NCBI GenBank assembly: GCA_012274445.1 | Contig: JAAROD010000080.1 | Span: 682,001-746,000 of the forward strand | Source: Sclerotiophoma versabilis | Lineage: Eukaryota; Ascomycota; Dothideomycetes; Pleosporales; Didymellaceae | Length of the DNA stretch: 64,000 nt | Direction of reading: 5' to 3' | Part shown: piece after piece, positions 33,614 through 48,325 of the stretch | How positions within the stretch are numbered: position 1 is the stretch's first letter | Layout: every line of letters begins with the position of its first letter | Made by a program: the position numbers and the translations under genes | Notes under the pieces: generated by a model | What the model was told of the DNA's origin: nothing | What the model saw: the letters and a program-made list of their open reading frames with translations, nothing else | Databases searched by the model: none

Positions 33614-36600
33614 TAAATAGGTATTAAATATACTTCTTAGTTCTCTAATATATTATTACTTTTTTAACTTTCTACTTATTATTACTATTAGCTTAGTAGT
33701 AGAAGTCTTTTTAGATTAGTATTCTTAGGTTAGTAGGTTCTAATAGTAAAATATAGAATACTAGATATATCTTTATATTCTTAGGTAGCTTAAGTTAGTA
33801 GTTAACTAGGCTAATTTACTTAGAAATAAAAAATAGTCTAACTTTAACCTTATCTAGTTTTTTTATTACTTTCTATATTCTAAGATTTTTTATAAGAAGA
33901 TAGATCTTATCTCTCTTTTTTAGTTAAGGTACTATTTTTTATTTCTAGTTAATATATAAAATAGCTTGTTCTTAAGCTTATATAATATTTTTTAGTAATT
34001 CCTAGTATACTTTCTTTAGTTTAACTACTAAAGCTATTACTAATTCTATTTAAATAGAGTAATTAAGAAATTAAGTAAAGAGATTTAAGTGTCTTCTATA
34101 ATTTATAAAGAATAGTATTATACTTATTAGTTCTAATAACTTATTATTATATATAATTTATACTATAGGTAATAGTAAAGTCTAGTTAACTTATTTCTAG
34201 TTACTATAGATTTAAAGGTATATTTCTATAGTTTAATTTATTCTTTCTATTTATCTATATATCTATAAATAATAGGCTATAGATAGCTTTTTTTAGTACT
34301 TAATATAGTAAGTATTATTATCTAGTAGTTTAATATAAAAAGCTTATCTTTATTACTAATAATTAATTTAGGTATTCTATAATAGTAAATAATCTAATTA
34401 ATAAATACTATAGCTAACTACTATATAGTATAGCTATATCTAATTAGTATTATTTTAGTATACTTAGTAAATTAATCTACTATAATAAAGATTAAGTTAT
34501 AGGTATATTCTATAATAAAGTTCTTAGAGAGTAGTAGCTATATAATAAAATCTATTATAATATTTATCTATAGTACTATTAGTAGCTCTATTACCTATAC
34601 TTTCCTATACTTAGTATATATACTATATATATTCTATTAGTACTATACGCAGTTTCTAATTAACTTAGTAAAATATACTAAGTTCTTATAATCTATATAG
34701 ATAGTAAGTTCTAAGCTACTCTTTATATATACTCTCTAATATTATAATATATTAATAATAGCTATAAGCTTCTTATTATATATATTATAATATTCTTCTA
34801 GTACTATAAACTTTCTTAAGAAGTAGGTAATTAGGTACTATTAACTATTATATTCTTAAGTAATATATACTTCTAATACTAGATATAAAGTATCTATTTT
34901 AAGGTATATAGGCTTACTACTTCTAAATATAATTAGTATAGAAGGCTTTATATATACTTACTTAAGTAATTAAAAAGTATTCTTTTATACTTATTTCTAC
35001 TTAAAGAGTATATTCTTCTATATAAGCCTTATAAGTAGTAAGGCCTTTATAGAGTAGTTCTTAATAAAGTATTAGTTAAAGTTTATAAACCTTAGAAATT
35101 CTTAGATTTCTTTAACTATAGTAGGTGTTAGCTAATTCTTTATAACCTAGATCTTCTTTTAACTTATCTTAACTCTATATCTTTCTATAATATAGCTAAA
35201 GAACTCTACTTCTTCTTTATAATATTTATACTTCTTTAGCTTTAGCCTAAGGTCTACTATTACTAAGTATTCTAATACTTATTATATATAAATATTATAT
35301 TCTTCTAGTATCTTACTATATACTAGGATATTATTAAGGTATACTACTACTATAATATCTAGGTATACTTATAGTATATTATTAATTAGTACTTAATATA
35401 CTGCTAGTATATTAGTTAGCCTAAATAGTATAACTATAAACTTATAATAACTATAATAGGTTTTAAATACTATTTTCTATTCTTTACCTTTCTTTATATA
35501 TATATAAGGTTATATACTATATATAAGTTAAGTATAGTAAAGAACTTTACTTCTAATAGCTAGTTCTATAACTTAAATATATTACATAGTAAATAATAAT
35601 TCTTAATAGTAATATTATTTAACTTTTAGTAGTTAATATAAATCCTTAGCTTACTATCTTTCTTTAGTATAAATAGAATAGAGAATTCTGCTAGAGATTT
35701 AAATTTTCTAACAAATTCTTTTATAAGGTTTTCCTTAATATACTTATATAATTTCTCAAGCTTTTTCTTAGATAACTAGTATATAGGCCTAAAGAGTAGT
35801 TCTTTCTCTTTCTTAAGTTTAATCTTATAATTCTAAGGTTAATACTTAGGTAGCGCTTTTATAAATAACTCTTTTTTAAATATTTAGGTATACTATCTAT
35901 ATATATCTAGTATACTAGAAGGTATACTTATATTCTTCTTAACTATTATAGAGAGGCTTCTTTTATCTATATAGTTAACTACTCTATTTTAGTATATCTT
36001 ATATATTAAAGAGATGTTATTAATCTTCTTCTTATTTACTAGCTATAGTATATACTGTATAGGTGTTAATATATTAGTACTATATTTATATTATTTTAAT
36101 AAAAGTTTTTTCTATATCTAGTTTATTTCTAGATTATACTTTTATAACTAAGAAAGTTATAGTATAATAATATATATAGCCTTTATAAAGATATCTAGAG
36201 TTAATTTCTTATAGTACCTTTATATTTCTAAAGAGGCTACTATTACTTTATATATAATATATAGCTCTTCTAGTATTAATTCTCTATTAGCTACTTAGAG
36301 TAAATAGGTGTATTTCTTTATATATAGTATAAGACCTACTTAATATATTACTATCTAGAATACATAGTTTACCTATACTTTTAAGTTTAATAGTACTAAT
36401 AATACTACTCTATTTAACTTAATAGGTAGTCTAATAAGTAAGCTATCTCTAATAGTATTAAGAGATTACTTAGTAGAGTACTTTTTTAGTACTTACTTAA
36501 AAAAGTTTCTTTATTACTAAATCTATAAATAATCTTACTACCTTTATATAGTTTATAGTTTAGGTTAAAGTTATACTACTAATATAGATTATAGTAGAAG

Positions 36601-38287
36601 CTATTAATAACTAATTATATATATATAATTACCTAGTAATTATCTATACCTAGAAAGTATAGCTTAAAGTACTTATTCTAGAGATATATCTTATATATAT
36701 TATTTTTATAATTATACTATTATTTTCTATATATAGTACTAGAAGTTAGAAACTATCTCTTTTTTAGTTTTTTTAATTTATATATATAATAGGTGTTATA
36801 TACGTATACTATTTATAATAGTTTTCTATAATTTAGATTTTAGTAGTCTAAGGTATACTCTAGTTATAAGCTTAGAAATAATACTAGCTTTCTATTAAAG
36901 TTGGGTTTATCTTTACTTTAGTTATTTTTTACTTATTACTTAAGCTTCTATTTTATAGTATAGTTACTAGTACTAAGTTTATTAAAATTATATTTTTACT
37001 AATTCTATTAGAATTTACTTAGGTTATTAACCTATTATTATTCTGTGTAAGTATAAAGTGCTACTTATTATAGTTTTTATTAATACTTTTAGTAATCTAA
37101 TTATAGTTCTTTTAAAAGGTAGTATTATTATCTTAGAACTTCTAACACGCTAGTTTTATATCTATATACTAGTTAGATTTATATATATCTATATTATACT
37201 AATTCTCTTTAGTATTAAAGGCGTAGATAAGGCCTCTATTTACTTCTTTTCTAGTAGTATTATATAGTTATTAGAATATTATAGGCTGCTTATATCTATA
37301 CACTTTTAGTTTATATTTATATATTTAGCCTATCTATTCTAATAGTTATTCTATTAGGTCTTATAAGTACTTCTACTATTTATCTTACTCTTAGTATAGT
37401 ATAGGTACTTAGCTTTAGATATTCTATATATTCTTATTAGATAGTTTAATATAGTTACTATTAGATCTAGTTTTAGAGTCTTCTATAAGATATTTAATAT
37501 TATTAGTAAGAATATTCTATTTATTACTAGTATTAATATCTTTATAGATAAGTATATTAAGTTATTAAACTACTTTATTCTTTAATTAATAATTCTTAGT
37601 ATAGTAGCCTTACTTACTATAACTATAATAAGTTATACTAAACTTATTCTTTCTATTACTACCTTTGTTTCTCTAGTTCTATCTAGGTTCTAGTTCTTTG
37701 TTAATATTAGACAGGTCTATAGCCTTTAGTCTATAGTAACTACTACTAGTACTGTTATATATATAGTATTTAGTGTTTAGCTAGTAGTAGTTACCTCTAT
37801 AGTTTTCTTAGTTAAGGTTATTATACTATAAGTTATATAGAGGTAGGTAACTAGTATAAGCTATTATTAATACTTATAGGTTCTTCTATAATTTCTATTA
37901 TAGTTTATATAGCTTAATATTAATATTAATTACTATATTAACTAGAGAGTTAAAGTTATTAGTAGACGTAGTAGTCTATATTAATTTCTTCTTAACTTAT
38001 AGCTTTAATTCTTATTAGAATTTTATTATTAATATAGTATTATCCTAGCTAGTATACATAGCTAGCTGCTAAAACTTAGTAGTATAGTTAGCAGCTAATA
38101 TAGTTTACTTAATGCGCTAGATATTATAATATATAATAGTTAGTTTATTATATACTTTAAATACTTAGCATATCTATTTCTTAAATAGGTTAAAATCTTT
38201 AATTTGTATATTAATATTAGTAGATATTTCTTTTCTATAGTAATATTAGATAAAGAGTTTAATCTATATAAAAATATAATTCTTTAT
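33614..38287 (-). mobile_element. Gypsy retrotransposon relic (gag-pol), RIP-inactivated
   Basis: Read on minus, gag starts at the edge of the next Copia (38,287) and contains a mutated zinc knuckle near 37.6 kb. Reverse transcriptase follows, with IIVVVYLNNILVYSK (originally YLDD) at about 35,350-35,300; YLNN is at 35,341-35,330. The pol 3' end is at about 33.64-33.85 kb. No LTR of its own is visible: the 5' end is cut at 38,288 by a Copia LTR, and the 3' end reaches the older sequence beside the full-length Copia. The gag matches the fragment at 24.0-25.0 kb. Confidence 0.8.
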
Positions 38288-38575
38288 TATAATAGAGCTT
38301 ATAGAACTTTACTTAGGTAATTAATAGTATTTAATTAGTACTATCTAATCTATATCTAAAATATTAATTATATATAAAGAGAATTTAGAAGTTATATAAT
38401 TTTGCCTAATAAGCTTATAAGCTTCTAGAGACCTACTTAGTCTTATAACCTTATTAAGTAAGCCTTTAAGCTTCTATAGAGCTACTTAGTAGTTAGGTAC
38501 TAAAGTAACCTAATTAGAGTATAGAAGTAAGAAAAAAGCTTTATAGTAGTAATCTATATACTTTATTACGTAATA
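38288..38575 (-). repeat. 3' LTR of the second Copia
   Basis: 288 bp, the same orientation and length as 45,427-45,714. Confidence 0.88.
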
Positions 38576-39429
38576 CACTTTCTAGGTATCTATACCTAGA
38601 TATACCTGCTTATAGAGTACTTATTTCTTTATTCTAAGGCGTAATTTAAGAGTGTATCTTTTAAGAGCTCTTTTAACTTTTCTTAAGTATTTAGCTCTTA
38701 TTCTAGATACTCTAGGCATAAAAATAGGCTCTAATATAACCTAATTCTAATTAGTAGGTACTCTATAAGTATCTTATTACGTAATAACTTACTTATTTAT
38801 ACTTTTACCTTCTTTTTAAGTACTTAGTAAACTACCTAAACACTTATATAGCTACTATAGGTAGGTGCCTAGGCTAGGTAACTCTAATTAGCTCTAGGCA
38901 TTATTTATAATAGTAAGAGTAAGTGTTTAATACTTTACTACGCTGCTCTATTATCTAATCTTAGTAATATTAGAATGCTTATAGCAGGCAGAGCTTCTTA
39001 CTATTACTATTACTATACTAGTTAGCACTCTATATAAGCTGTCTATCTACTTAATTTCTCTAATTTTCTAGTTATCTTTATTAGTATAGCTATAAGTATA
39101 CTAATTTAGCTTTTATATATCTTTTATGTCTTTTGGTTACTTTATTTAACCTTTTTAGTCTTTCTTTTAGTTAGGTATATTTTTAGCCTAAGTTTTTATT
39201 AGATAGTATTTTATTAATTTTACTATTACTATTTTCTAGCTTTTTTTAAGTTTTACTAACTTTTAGATAGAGAGAATCTAAAGCTAAGTACCTTATATAT
39301 ACTACTACTACCTTCTATACTTATACTACCTACTATAGTACTACTAGCTTACTTATACCTATGCCTATACCTATAACTATAACTATAACTATACCTATGC
39401 CTATAGTTATAGCTTTAGCTACTTCTTTA

Positions 39430-39434
39430 GCTAT

Positions 39435-39490
<56 letters not shown>

Positions 39491-39512
39491 TTACTACTAC
39501 TACTACTACTGC
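39430..39512 (+). repeat. (ACT)n tract
   Basis: About 25 ACT/TTACT units. Their only effect on coding is a meaningless poly-Thr frame (39,361-39,705). Confidence 0.9.
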
Positions 39513-42500
39513 CTATGCTACTGCACTACTACCTCTACTACTACTACCTACCTCTATACTCTCTATCTCTATTCTAGGTACTTCTATACTAGGTACGTAT
39601 AGAGTAATTCTCTATATATACTATATAGATATACTACTAGTAAGTAGCTTAGTTATACTATATATAGATAATACTACTACTAGCTACTATAGTAAGCACT
39701 ACTAGTATTATACCTTTAGGCACTCTTACTATTCTCTATAGGTTTTCTTTTAAATAGAGTATATAAATAGTAGACTAATAGCTTATAGGCTACCTACTCT
39801 TAAGCTGCTTAGAATAGTACTAGTAGAGAAGCTTATTACTTCTAGTAGAGTAATAACTTTAGTAAGTAACTTTATTTTTATTTATAATAGTAGCTAATAA
39901 GTATATAGTAGGCTACTAACCTATATACTTCTATTTAGATAGTAAAGAGCCTACTTATAAAAGAGTACTTCTTTTAAGTACTTCTTATAAGTAGGTTCTT
40001 TAAGCTACTAAGGCCTATAGAGAGAAAGTTATTCTCTTTATCTATAGCTAATTTATATTTATAAGCTCTTTAGCTACTAGTTATATACTTAAAAGAGCTG
40101 CTAGTAGTAGTCTAAGGAGGCTTATACCTATTTAGAGAGAAGGTTATTCTTCTTACTAATTCTAGAGCTTTTCTTTCTTTATTAATATACTCTTTTTCTA
40201 TAACTATTTCTTTACTCTTTTAACTAATACTATATAAGTTTAAATATAATAAAAAGTACTTATAAGCCTGTTTAGAAAGCGCTTTTATAAGCCTATTAGC
40301 TAGTATCTTACTAGTCTTAAGATAGGTTACTTAGAGATTTCTCTTAGTATATTCTTATTTTAACTATATATTTTAGATATCTATATAGTATAGCTAGGTA
40401 GTAAGCTGCTTACTCTCTTTAACTACTAATTAGATAGTTTATTAGTTATTATAGAAAATCTCCTATAGTACCTCTAAGTCTAGCTAAAGTTCTCCTAGAA
40501 ATTATTTTAGAGCTGCTAACTTCTTAGCTATATACTCTAAAGTAAGTAATTTAGCTTTAGTAGTAGAGGTTATTACTATTAATTAATATATAGCTTTCTT
40601 AATAATTAGACTACTAAAAAGCTATATAATATAGCTCTAAGATAATTATTATATTTTATAATTATTAGTAAATAATATATTACTATATATAAGTATTTAA
40701 CTACCTTTATAAGTACTATACCTTATACCTAGGTACCTTATTTAACATAGATAAGTAATAACCTAAGCAGCTACTTTAAAGTAAGCTACTTCTAAATTTA
40801 TTAAATAATAAAATAGTTAAGAGGTAGTTAATACTATATCTAGTTAGATTATTATTACTATAAAGAGTATAGATCTAACACGTTCTTAAAATACTTTAAT
40901 CTCTTACTTTAAAGCTTCTCTATTATATTTAAGTAGCTCTTCTACTAGAAATAGGATACTTAGAAAGAATCTATTCTCTATAATATTAAATTTAGTAGTA
41001 AGCTTATTAATATAGTTGTTATACGCAAGAGTTATAGTATAGGCCTTTTAGTCTCTAATTATCTAAACGCCTAGAAACTATTTAGCTACTCTATAATCTT
41101 TAATTTAATATTTACTTATTAATAAGCTTATTAGCTGTTTAGTAGCTACTTAATTATTAATATAGTAGGTAAGAAGTATATTATTAATATAGAAGAGTAG
41201 TACTATTTTCTACTTAGTATTATAGAAGAGGTAAGGCTTCTCTTTTAATACTATAAGACTAAGTGTCTAAAGTATACTAGAGAGCTCTTTATACTATAGA
41301 ACTAGTAAGTTATATAGCCTATATAGAGCTTATAATAGTAGAATAACCTACTTAGGTTTCTTAAATTTATCTAGTAATTTATAGAGTATATAAGGTTAGT
41401 TCTAGTAGCTTATATTAAGAAACGCGCTAGCTGTATTATACTAATAGAGTTCTAGGTTAAATTAGGCTGTAATTACTACTATAGTCTAAAATAATTTAGA
41501 AGTAAGTTTTATAGTATAGGTTAAGATAATTAAATCTTTAGCCTAAAAGTCTCTATATATATACATCTAAGCCTTATACTTAATAAAGTATCTATTTTAG
41601 TTTAGTTTATAAGTAAAGACTTATTTAAGTAGTAAAGGCTTTATTAAGGTACTTAATTACCCTACTTCTACCTATATCTTCTTTTCTAGAAGTATTACTA
41701 TTTCTTTCTTATAAGCCTAATAGAAAAGAGCGCCTAATAGGTAGTAAGTAAGATTCTTTTACTTTTCTAGTAGTAAAGAGAGCTTATTATAGTATACTAG
41801 AGGCTCTATTTAGGTAACTTACTTTTCTTTTTATAGAGTAGAGGTAATAATTACTATATATATAGTAATAAGCTCTCTTTTCTAACTTCTATATTTATTT
41901 ATATAATTAAATAAAGGTTAGATTAGCTATAAGTACCTATATTACTATATTAAGCTTATTATAAAGTACTAGCCTACTCTATTATTATTAGTAAGCTTAT
42001 TATACTTATAGTCTAGTACTCTATAGCTCTACCTTATTAGTAGGCTCTAGGTTCTCTACTAATATATATATCTTTTACTTACCTTATCTACTTATATTAT
42101 TCTTTAAGAAGGTATTAGAATAATTAGTAATATAGGTCTTAGTAAATCTTTAAGATTCTTAATATCTACTAGCTTACTCTCTTCTTTAATAGTTAAGTGC
42201 ACTTTTTATAAGCTACTAGTTAGATTCTTCTTATTAGAAGCTTCTCTACCTATAGTTAACTAATCTAGTTTAGGTATTTAGTTAGAGGATAGTAAACCTA
42301 TTTCTTAGTATTATTCTGTATAGATCTCTAGTAGCTTACTAGCTAAGCTTACTATATATGCAGTATCTATCTTAGAGGCTCTCTTACTACTAGACTAGCC
42401 TTCTAGTAACTAAGGTTCTTTCTAAGTACTACTCCTAAGCTAGTACTTAGTAGATAAGCTAATTAATAAGTCTACTTTAATAGAGAGCTTAATTACTTCT

Positions 42501-45426
42501 TCTCTATCTATTATCTTACTAGCTTTATAGATTATATCTATAACTACTTCTACTTCTTTAACTAAAAAGGCTATTAACTTATCTAATTTATTATAAAAGA
42601 GCTCTTTATTAAAGATTATATTATATATTATAATTACTTACTTAAGTTTAGAGACCTATATCTAGTATATATTAGAAGCTTAGTAACTAACTAGGTATCT
42701 AATATAGCCTCTTAGAGTAACTTTAAAGCTTTTCTAATAATACCTAGCTACTTAATCTCTATTTAAGAGATACACTTAGCAGCTATATATATATATTCTA
42801 CTCTAATTAGGTCTTAAATTAGCTATAAGTACTCTTACCTACTTAGGTTTATACTAGCAGAAATATTAGGTAAACTAGTAATTAAGCTCTTTATTTAGGC
42901 TACGTAGCTTATTTAAGTAAGTTAGACTTATATTATAGAGCTATATTACTATAGTAATAACCTCTAGCTAGAGCTTCTAAAGTAAATTTATACTACTCTT
43001 TATCTTAATAGATTTAGTAATTATCTTCTATTCTACTCTTTCTACTACCTTATTTAGCTTATATATATATAGAGGTATATACTTAATATCTATTCTCTTA
43101 CTAAGCGCCTAGTACTTATATTTAGAGCTCTCTTACTATAAAAGAGTAGCTATATTATTATCTTAGCTTATCTTATAGATATAGAGCTTATACTAGGTAT
43201 ATACCTAGCGTAAGAAGCTTATAAGTATATATAGTATCTTAATTTAAGTCTTTCTCTATAATATATATAAAAAGAGCTTCTTACTATAGTACTTCTTAAT
43301 TAAAAGTATCTATAATTTACTACTTCTCTTTATAGGTATATTAAACAGATTCTAGCTAATTCTTTAAAAGAGTTTAGTAGGCTTTTCTTACTTCTAGTAG
43401 AAGACTACTTACTTAGTATAGGTTATTATATAAATCTTTTAATCTTTTTAAAGTATACTATTAATATATACACTACGCGCTTATTATATAAGAGCCTAGA
43501 GAGCCTCTAGGCCTAAATAACCTGCTCTAGTATACTAAAGGTGCTTAGTAGAGCTTTATAGGTAGGATTTATATAATTATTTTATTACTATATTAAGAAT
43601 TAGAGAGTAGTAAGAAAGTAGCTTATATTTAAAGAAAGTAAGGTTATAAGCACGCTTAAGAGTAGCATATATAACGCTCCTATTTAAATTATTAATGTAA
43701 CCTACTCTAAGTAAGCTGTCTAGCTCTAAGTACTAAACTTCTTTCTTCTAGAAGTGTGCTTTAGAAATAATATTAATATAGAACTCTTCTACTACTATAA
43801 TATTCTTAAGAAGTAGGTCTTCTATATATAGGCTACGCTTTCTATATAATATATTTTTAAATAAATAAGCTCTTTATTCTATAATAGAGAATGCCTAGAT
43901 GCCTACTTCTACTATATTAGTAGAGTTAGCTAGGCAGAAGAATCTAAGTATAAGCTAATCTGCACTATTAACTAAGTGCGTAGCTACTTTATTATCTAAA
44001 ATTATACTATCTAAGAGTAGATAAGTATTAAAATCTATAAGGTTGTAAACTCTAGGTTCCTTAGCTAAATTACTTAATTATATTATTTTTAGATTAATTA
44101 TAGCAGCCTATATATTACCTAGAAACTTAACCTTAAGTAGTATACTATTTACTAGTAGAGCTGTTATTACTAATAGAGCGTTTAAGGTCTAATTAAGCTG
44201 CTTAATTACTCTTCTAGTATCTATATACTCTCTACTTTTAAGCCTTTAAAGAGTATTCTTTTAATAACTTTTACTTATTTAGATAGGTAGTAAGAAGCTC
44301 TCTCTAACTACTATTTCTAGGTGTTAGTAATTAGTTAGTTTCTACTTATAAGTCTCTTTCTTTTATTTATAAAAGTAGGTATATCTACTTAAGCTTTTAG
44401 AGTTACTTATAAGTGCTCTTTAGAGAGTATCTATTTAGTTTCTAAGTATTATAAATACTTCTAGATTATTCTTCTCTACTCTTATAGTATACTTATATAT
44501 TAAACTACTAAAGACTCTGCTTACTTAGTCTAAATTAAGTATTTTAAGCTCTAGAATACTATCCTAGATAATTCTTTAGTTTATAGTATAAGCCTACTCT
44601 AGAGTAATTCTATAGCTTAAGGTATCTAAGAAATTCTATATAGTAAGTAGCCTCTTAACCTCTATAAGCTTATATAACTTAGCTCTTATATAGAAGTAGA
44701 ACTACTTCTAATACTAGTTCTATAGAGTAGCTTAACTTTATTTAGCTACTCTAAGGTACTATTTATACTTAGCTCTTACCTAGTTCTAGGTACTAATATC
44801 TATTAAAGTAAGCTTCTTCTTAAGTGCATAGATAAGTACTTAGAGTACTATTATATTATTAGTAATAAGCTTTACTATTACTAGTAAGAGGATTACTAGT
44901 AACACTATAGTATTAACCTAGTTCTAAAGCTTCTATTAGCACTCTACCTTAGCTACCTACTTACTTAATTTAACCTTATATATTATAAGCTCTTAGTTAT
45001 ATATTTCTAAGCTTAATAGGCCTATAGAGGCATTATAATTAATTAGTTAAGCGCTTTAGCTTTAGGTAGAGTAAGCTAGTAGATAATTAGAAGTAATTAA
45101 GCTTATAGTAGGCAGCTAAAAAGCTCTATTATATATACCTAGAGTATCTAGAGTATCTAGATTAATAAGCTCTTATATGTCTTAAAGCTTAGTATGCTAG
45201 GTAAGTTAGATATACTAATTAAGCTAGTTAATATATAACCTTAATTAGTAGAGACTTATTAGGATTTCTAATAGAGCTTATACACTATAGCTAACTAGCT
45301 TACCTATAGTGGTATTATACTAGAGAGAAGAAAATAAAGAGTAATTAGAGCTTCTAAGGTATATTCTATAAGCTCTTTCTAAGTATACAGAAAGATCTAC
45401 TATTCTTAAGAAGCTAGGCTTCTAAC

Positions 45427-45714
45427 TATAATAGAGCTTATAGAACTATACTTAAGTAATTAATAGTATTTAATTAGTTCTATCTAATTTATATCTAAAA
45501 TATTAATTATATATAAAGAGAATTTAGAGATTATATAATTTTACCTAATAAGCTTATAAGCTTCTAGAGACCTAATTAGTTTTATAACCTTATTAAGTAA
45601 GCCTTTAAGCTACTATAGAGCTACTTAGTAGTTAGGTGCTAGAGTAACCTAATTAGAGTATAGAAGTAAGAAAAAAGCTCTATAGTAGTAATCTACACAC
45701 TTTATTACGTAATA
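45427..45714 (-). repeat. 5' LTR of the second Copia
   Basis: 288 bp; the minus-strand start is TATTACGTAATAAAG (TG mutated to TA). Confidence 0.88.
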
Positions 45715-45937
45715 GTATAGAAGGTAGTAGTAGTATATATAAAGTACTTAGCTTTAGATTTTCTTTATATAAAAGTTAGTAAAACCTAAAAAGAGCTAGA
45801 AATTAGTAATAGTAGAATTAATTAAATACTATCTAATAAAAACTTAAGTAAAAAAACATACCTAACTAAAAGAAAAACTAGAAAGGTTAAATAAAGTAGT
45901 TAGAAAGTATAAGAAATATATAAAAGCTAAATTAGTA

Positions 45938-47800
45938 ATATACTCTATAGGTAAGCTAATTAATAGGTAAGCTAATTACTTTTACTAAGCTTCTACTAAA
46001 GTAACCTCTATATACTAATACCTTAATAATAACCTAATATTAATATATTAAGAGAAGCCTTAATATAGCTTATACTTTAAGCTCTTAAATAAGAAATAAA
46101 TCTTACTTAGTAATATACTATAGCTATTTATAAAGTACTTTAAAGTATACTAAGTATATAATATATAGAATAACCTTTATATACTAATTCTATAGCTAAC
46201 TTATAAAAGCTAAATAATAATAAAAGTAAGTAATTATTAAATATATTCTTGAGCTAGACGTGTAAGAATTTAGCCTCTAGCTAGTAGATATAGCTACTAT
46301 AGCTAATTCTCTATATACTTAGTATAATCTAGGCTCTATTAGTATAAATTAACCTAGTATATTTATTAAGTATTAACTAGAGCTTAAAGTAAAGTTTAAT
46401 TATAAGTATAACTATAAGTAAGCCTTTTATAAGAATTTAGAGGTTATATAAAGCTAGTTTAGCATAGTAGCTAATATTAAAGCTAAGTATAGTATCTAGA
46501 ATAATAATACCTATAACTTTAATAAGACTAGCTTTATAATAGGCTAGATCTTTTTAAAAGTAGTTATTATAGCTTTAAAAAAATAAAGAAGGCTAAAGAT
46601 AGTCTAGTAAAGTAACTAGAAGTAAATAATAGTTATATAGAGTATTAATATAAAAGAATAGGCTAGTCTACTGTTTATTATCTTTAAGGTATACTACTAC
46701 CTTTCTAGCTAGTATAAAGAGAAAGACCTACTCTAGAATTAGGTTATTAAAGTCTTTAGTAATAGCTAAACTACTAATAAGCTTAGTCTTAAGTAGTTAA
46801 AGTACTTTAATATATATATAAAGAAGTATACTATTAGTACCTACTAACTACTAGTTATTAATAGCTATAAGAGCTATAACTTACTTTAATTCTAGTAATA
46901 CTATAAGAATAATAAGATTATTACTATATATATACCTTTCTACTTATTATACCTTCTATAGCTACTTAATATAAGTTATTTTACTTCTTTAAAGAAGGTA
47001 TATAGGTACTAAGCTAAAATACTTATATATAACTAGATTTTCTACCTTATAAAGACTAAGTTTCTTCTATACTTTAAAGTAGCCTATAATATAGTCTTTA
47101 CTTTTAGTAATATCTAAGAAGAGTTCTAAGGCACTAGATTAGTTCTCTTTAACCTAGAATAGGTTATTTTAACTCTTAATATAAAGCTATAAACTCTATT
47201 ACTACTACTTTCTAATAATAGTAAGCTCTAGTAGTTATAAACCTCTAGTAATACTCTAGAATTTAGGTCTTAATTAACTCTAATTTAAGAGAAGAATAAG
47301 AAGTAGTAGAGTAGCTTACCTAATTCTATTCTAAGCGCGCTTAAGCACTATATAGAGAGAAGAGTAATTTTATTCTATAGGCTAGTTTTAGCCTAATAGA
47401 AAATTAGTAAGCTTTAGGTAGTAAATAAGGCTGCTATATAATAAAAATTATGTAAAAGAAAGTAGGTTTAAAAGAAGAGAACTCTAATAGTTTAAGATAG
47501 GTAGTAACTAGTAGCTCTAAAGAAGTTTAGAGCATATAGTAATAAAAAGAAGCTAAAGAAGTAAGTACACGCTAAAGAGAGTAAACTATCCTAATAATAC
47601 TATAGATAGTATAACTAAATAGAATATAATATATAAATATATAAGAATAAGGTAGAAGAGGTATTAAAGTAATATTATAGCTTATTTTACTTTATATAGT
47701 ACTAATTTATAGTATTTTAGGCTATAATAAAGAGAAGTTTAGTAGATACTTAGTAAAAGTAATAAGCTTACTTATTAATTAGCTTACCTATAGAGTACGT
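45938..47800 (+). mobile_element. Fot1/pogo-type DNA transposon relic (1,863 bp)
   Basis: Inverted ends (TACTCTATAGGTAAGCTAAT at the left, its complement at the right) are flanked by TA on both sides, inside the third Copia. The uninterrupted copy of the target shows a single TA there. About 46,839-47,020 reads LLVINSYKSYNLL, then ITIYIPFYLLYLL. This is the pogo-family transposase stretch around DGHxSH and CMPPHSSHLLQP, with D, H, C and S changed as RIP predicts. Length, ends and TA target match fungal Fot1/Pot2-like elements. Many stops inactivate it. Confidence 0.85.
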
Positions 47801-48325
47801 TATACTTATAGCTATACTAATAAAGATAACTAAAAAATTAAAGAAATTAAGTAAATAGATAGCTTATATAAAGTGCTAACTAGTATAGTAAAAGTAATAG
47901 TAAAAGGCTCTACCTACTATAAGTATTCTAATATTACTAAGATTAGATAATAGAGCAGCGTAGTAAAGTATTAAACACTTACTCTTACTATTATAAATAA
48001 CGCCTAGAGCTAATTAGAGTTACCTAGCCTAAGTACTTACCTATAGTAGCTATATAAGTATTTAGGTAGGCTACTAAGTACTTAAAAAAAAAGAACAAGT
48101 ATAAATAAGTAAGTTATTATATAATAAAATACTTATAAAGTATCTAGTAATTAGAATTAGGTTATATTAGAGCCTATTTTTACTTCTAGAGTATTTAGAA
48201 TAAAACTTAAATACTTAAGAAAAGTTAAAAAAGCTCTTAGAAGATATACTCTTAAATTAAGCCTTAAGATAAAGAACTAAGTACTTTATAAGTAGGTATA
48301 TCTAGGTATAAACACCTAGAAAATA

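Larger units (their letters stand above)
38288..45714 (-). mobile_element. Second Copia element with 288-bp LTRs, RIP-inactivated
   Basis: Direct LTRs lie at 38,288-38,575 and 45,427-45,714. On minus, the right one is the 5' LTR and is followed by a primer site at 45,426-45,413 (GTTAGAAGCCTAGC, one mismatch to the other Copia). CTAGAAAGTG precedes the 3' LTR. The reverse transcriptase motif reads YINN at 41,191-41,180. Pol is the diverged reverse complement of the 26-33 kb Copia, and the LTRs are related but distinct, so the two are subfamilies. The flanking 5-mers differ (TTTAT and GTATA), so no target duplication supports simple insertion. Confidence 0.88.

Noticed and set aside
39361..39705. 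114-codon open frame in the repeat block
   Set aside because: It is poly-Thr and poly-Ile from an ACT array inside a RIP-mutated Copia; no protein character.
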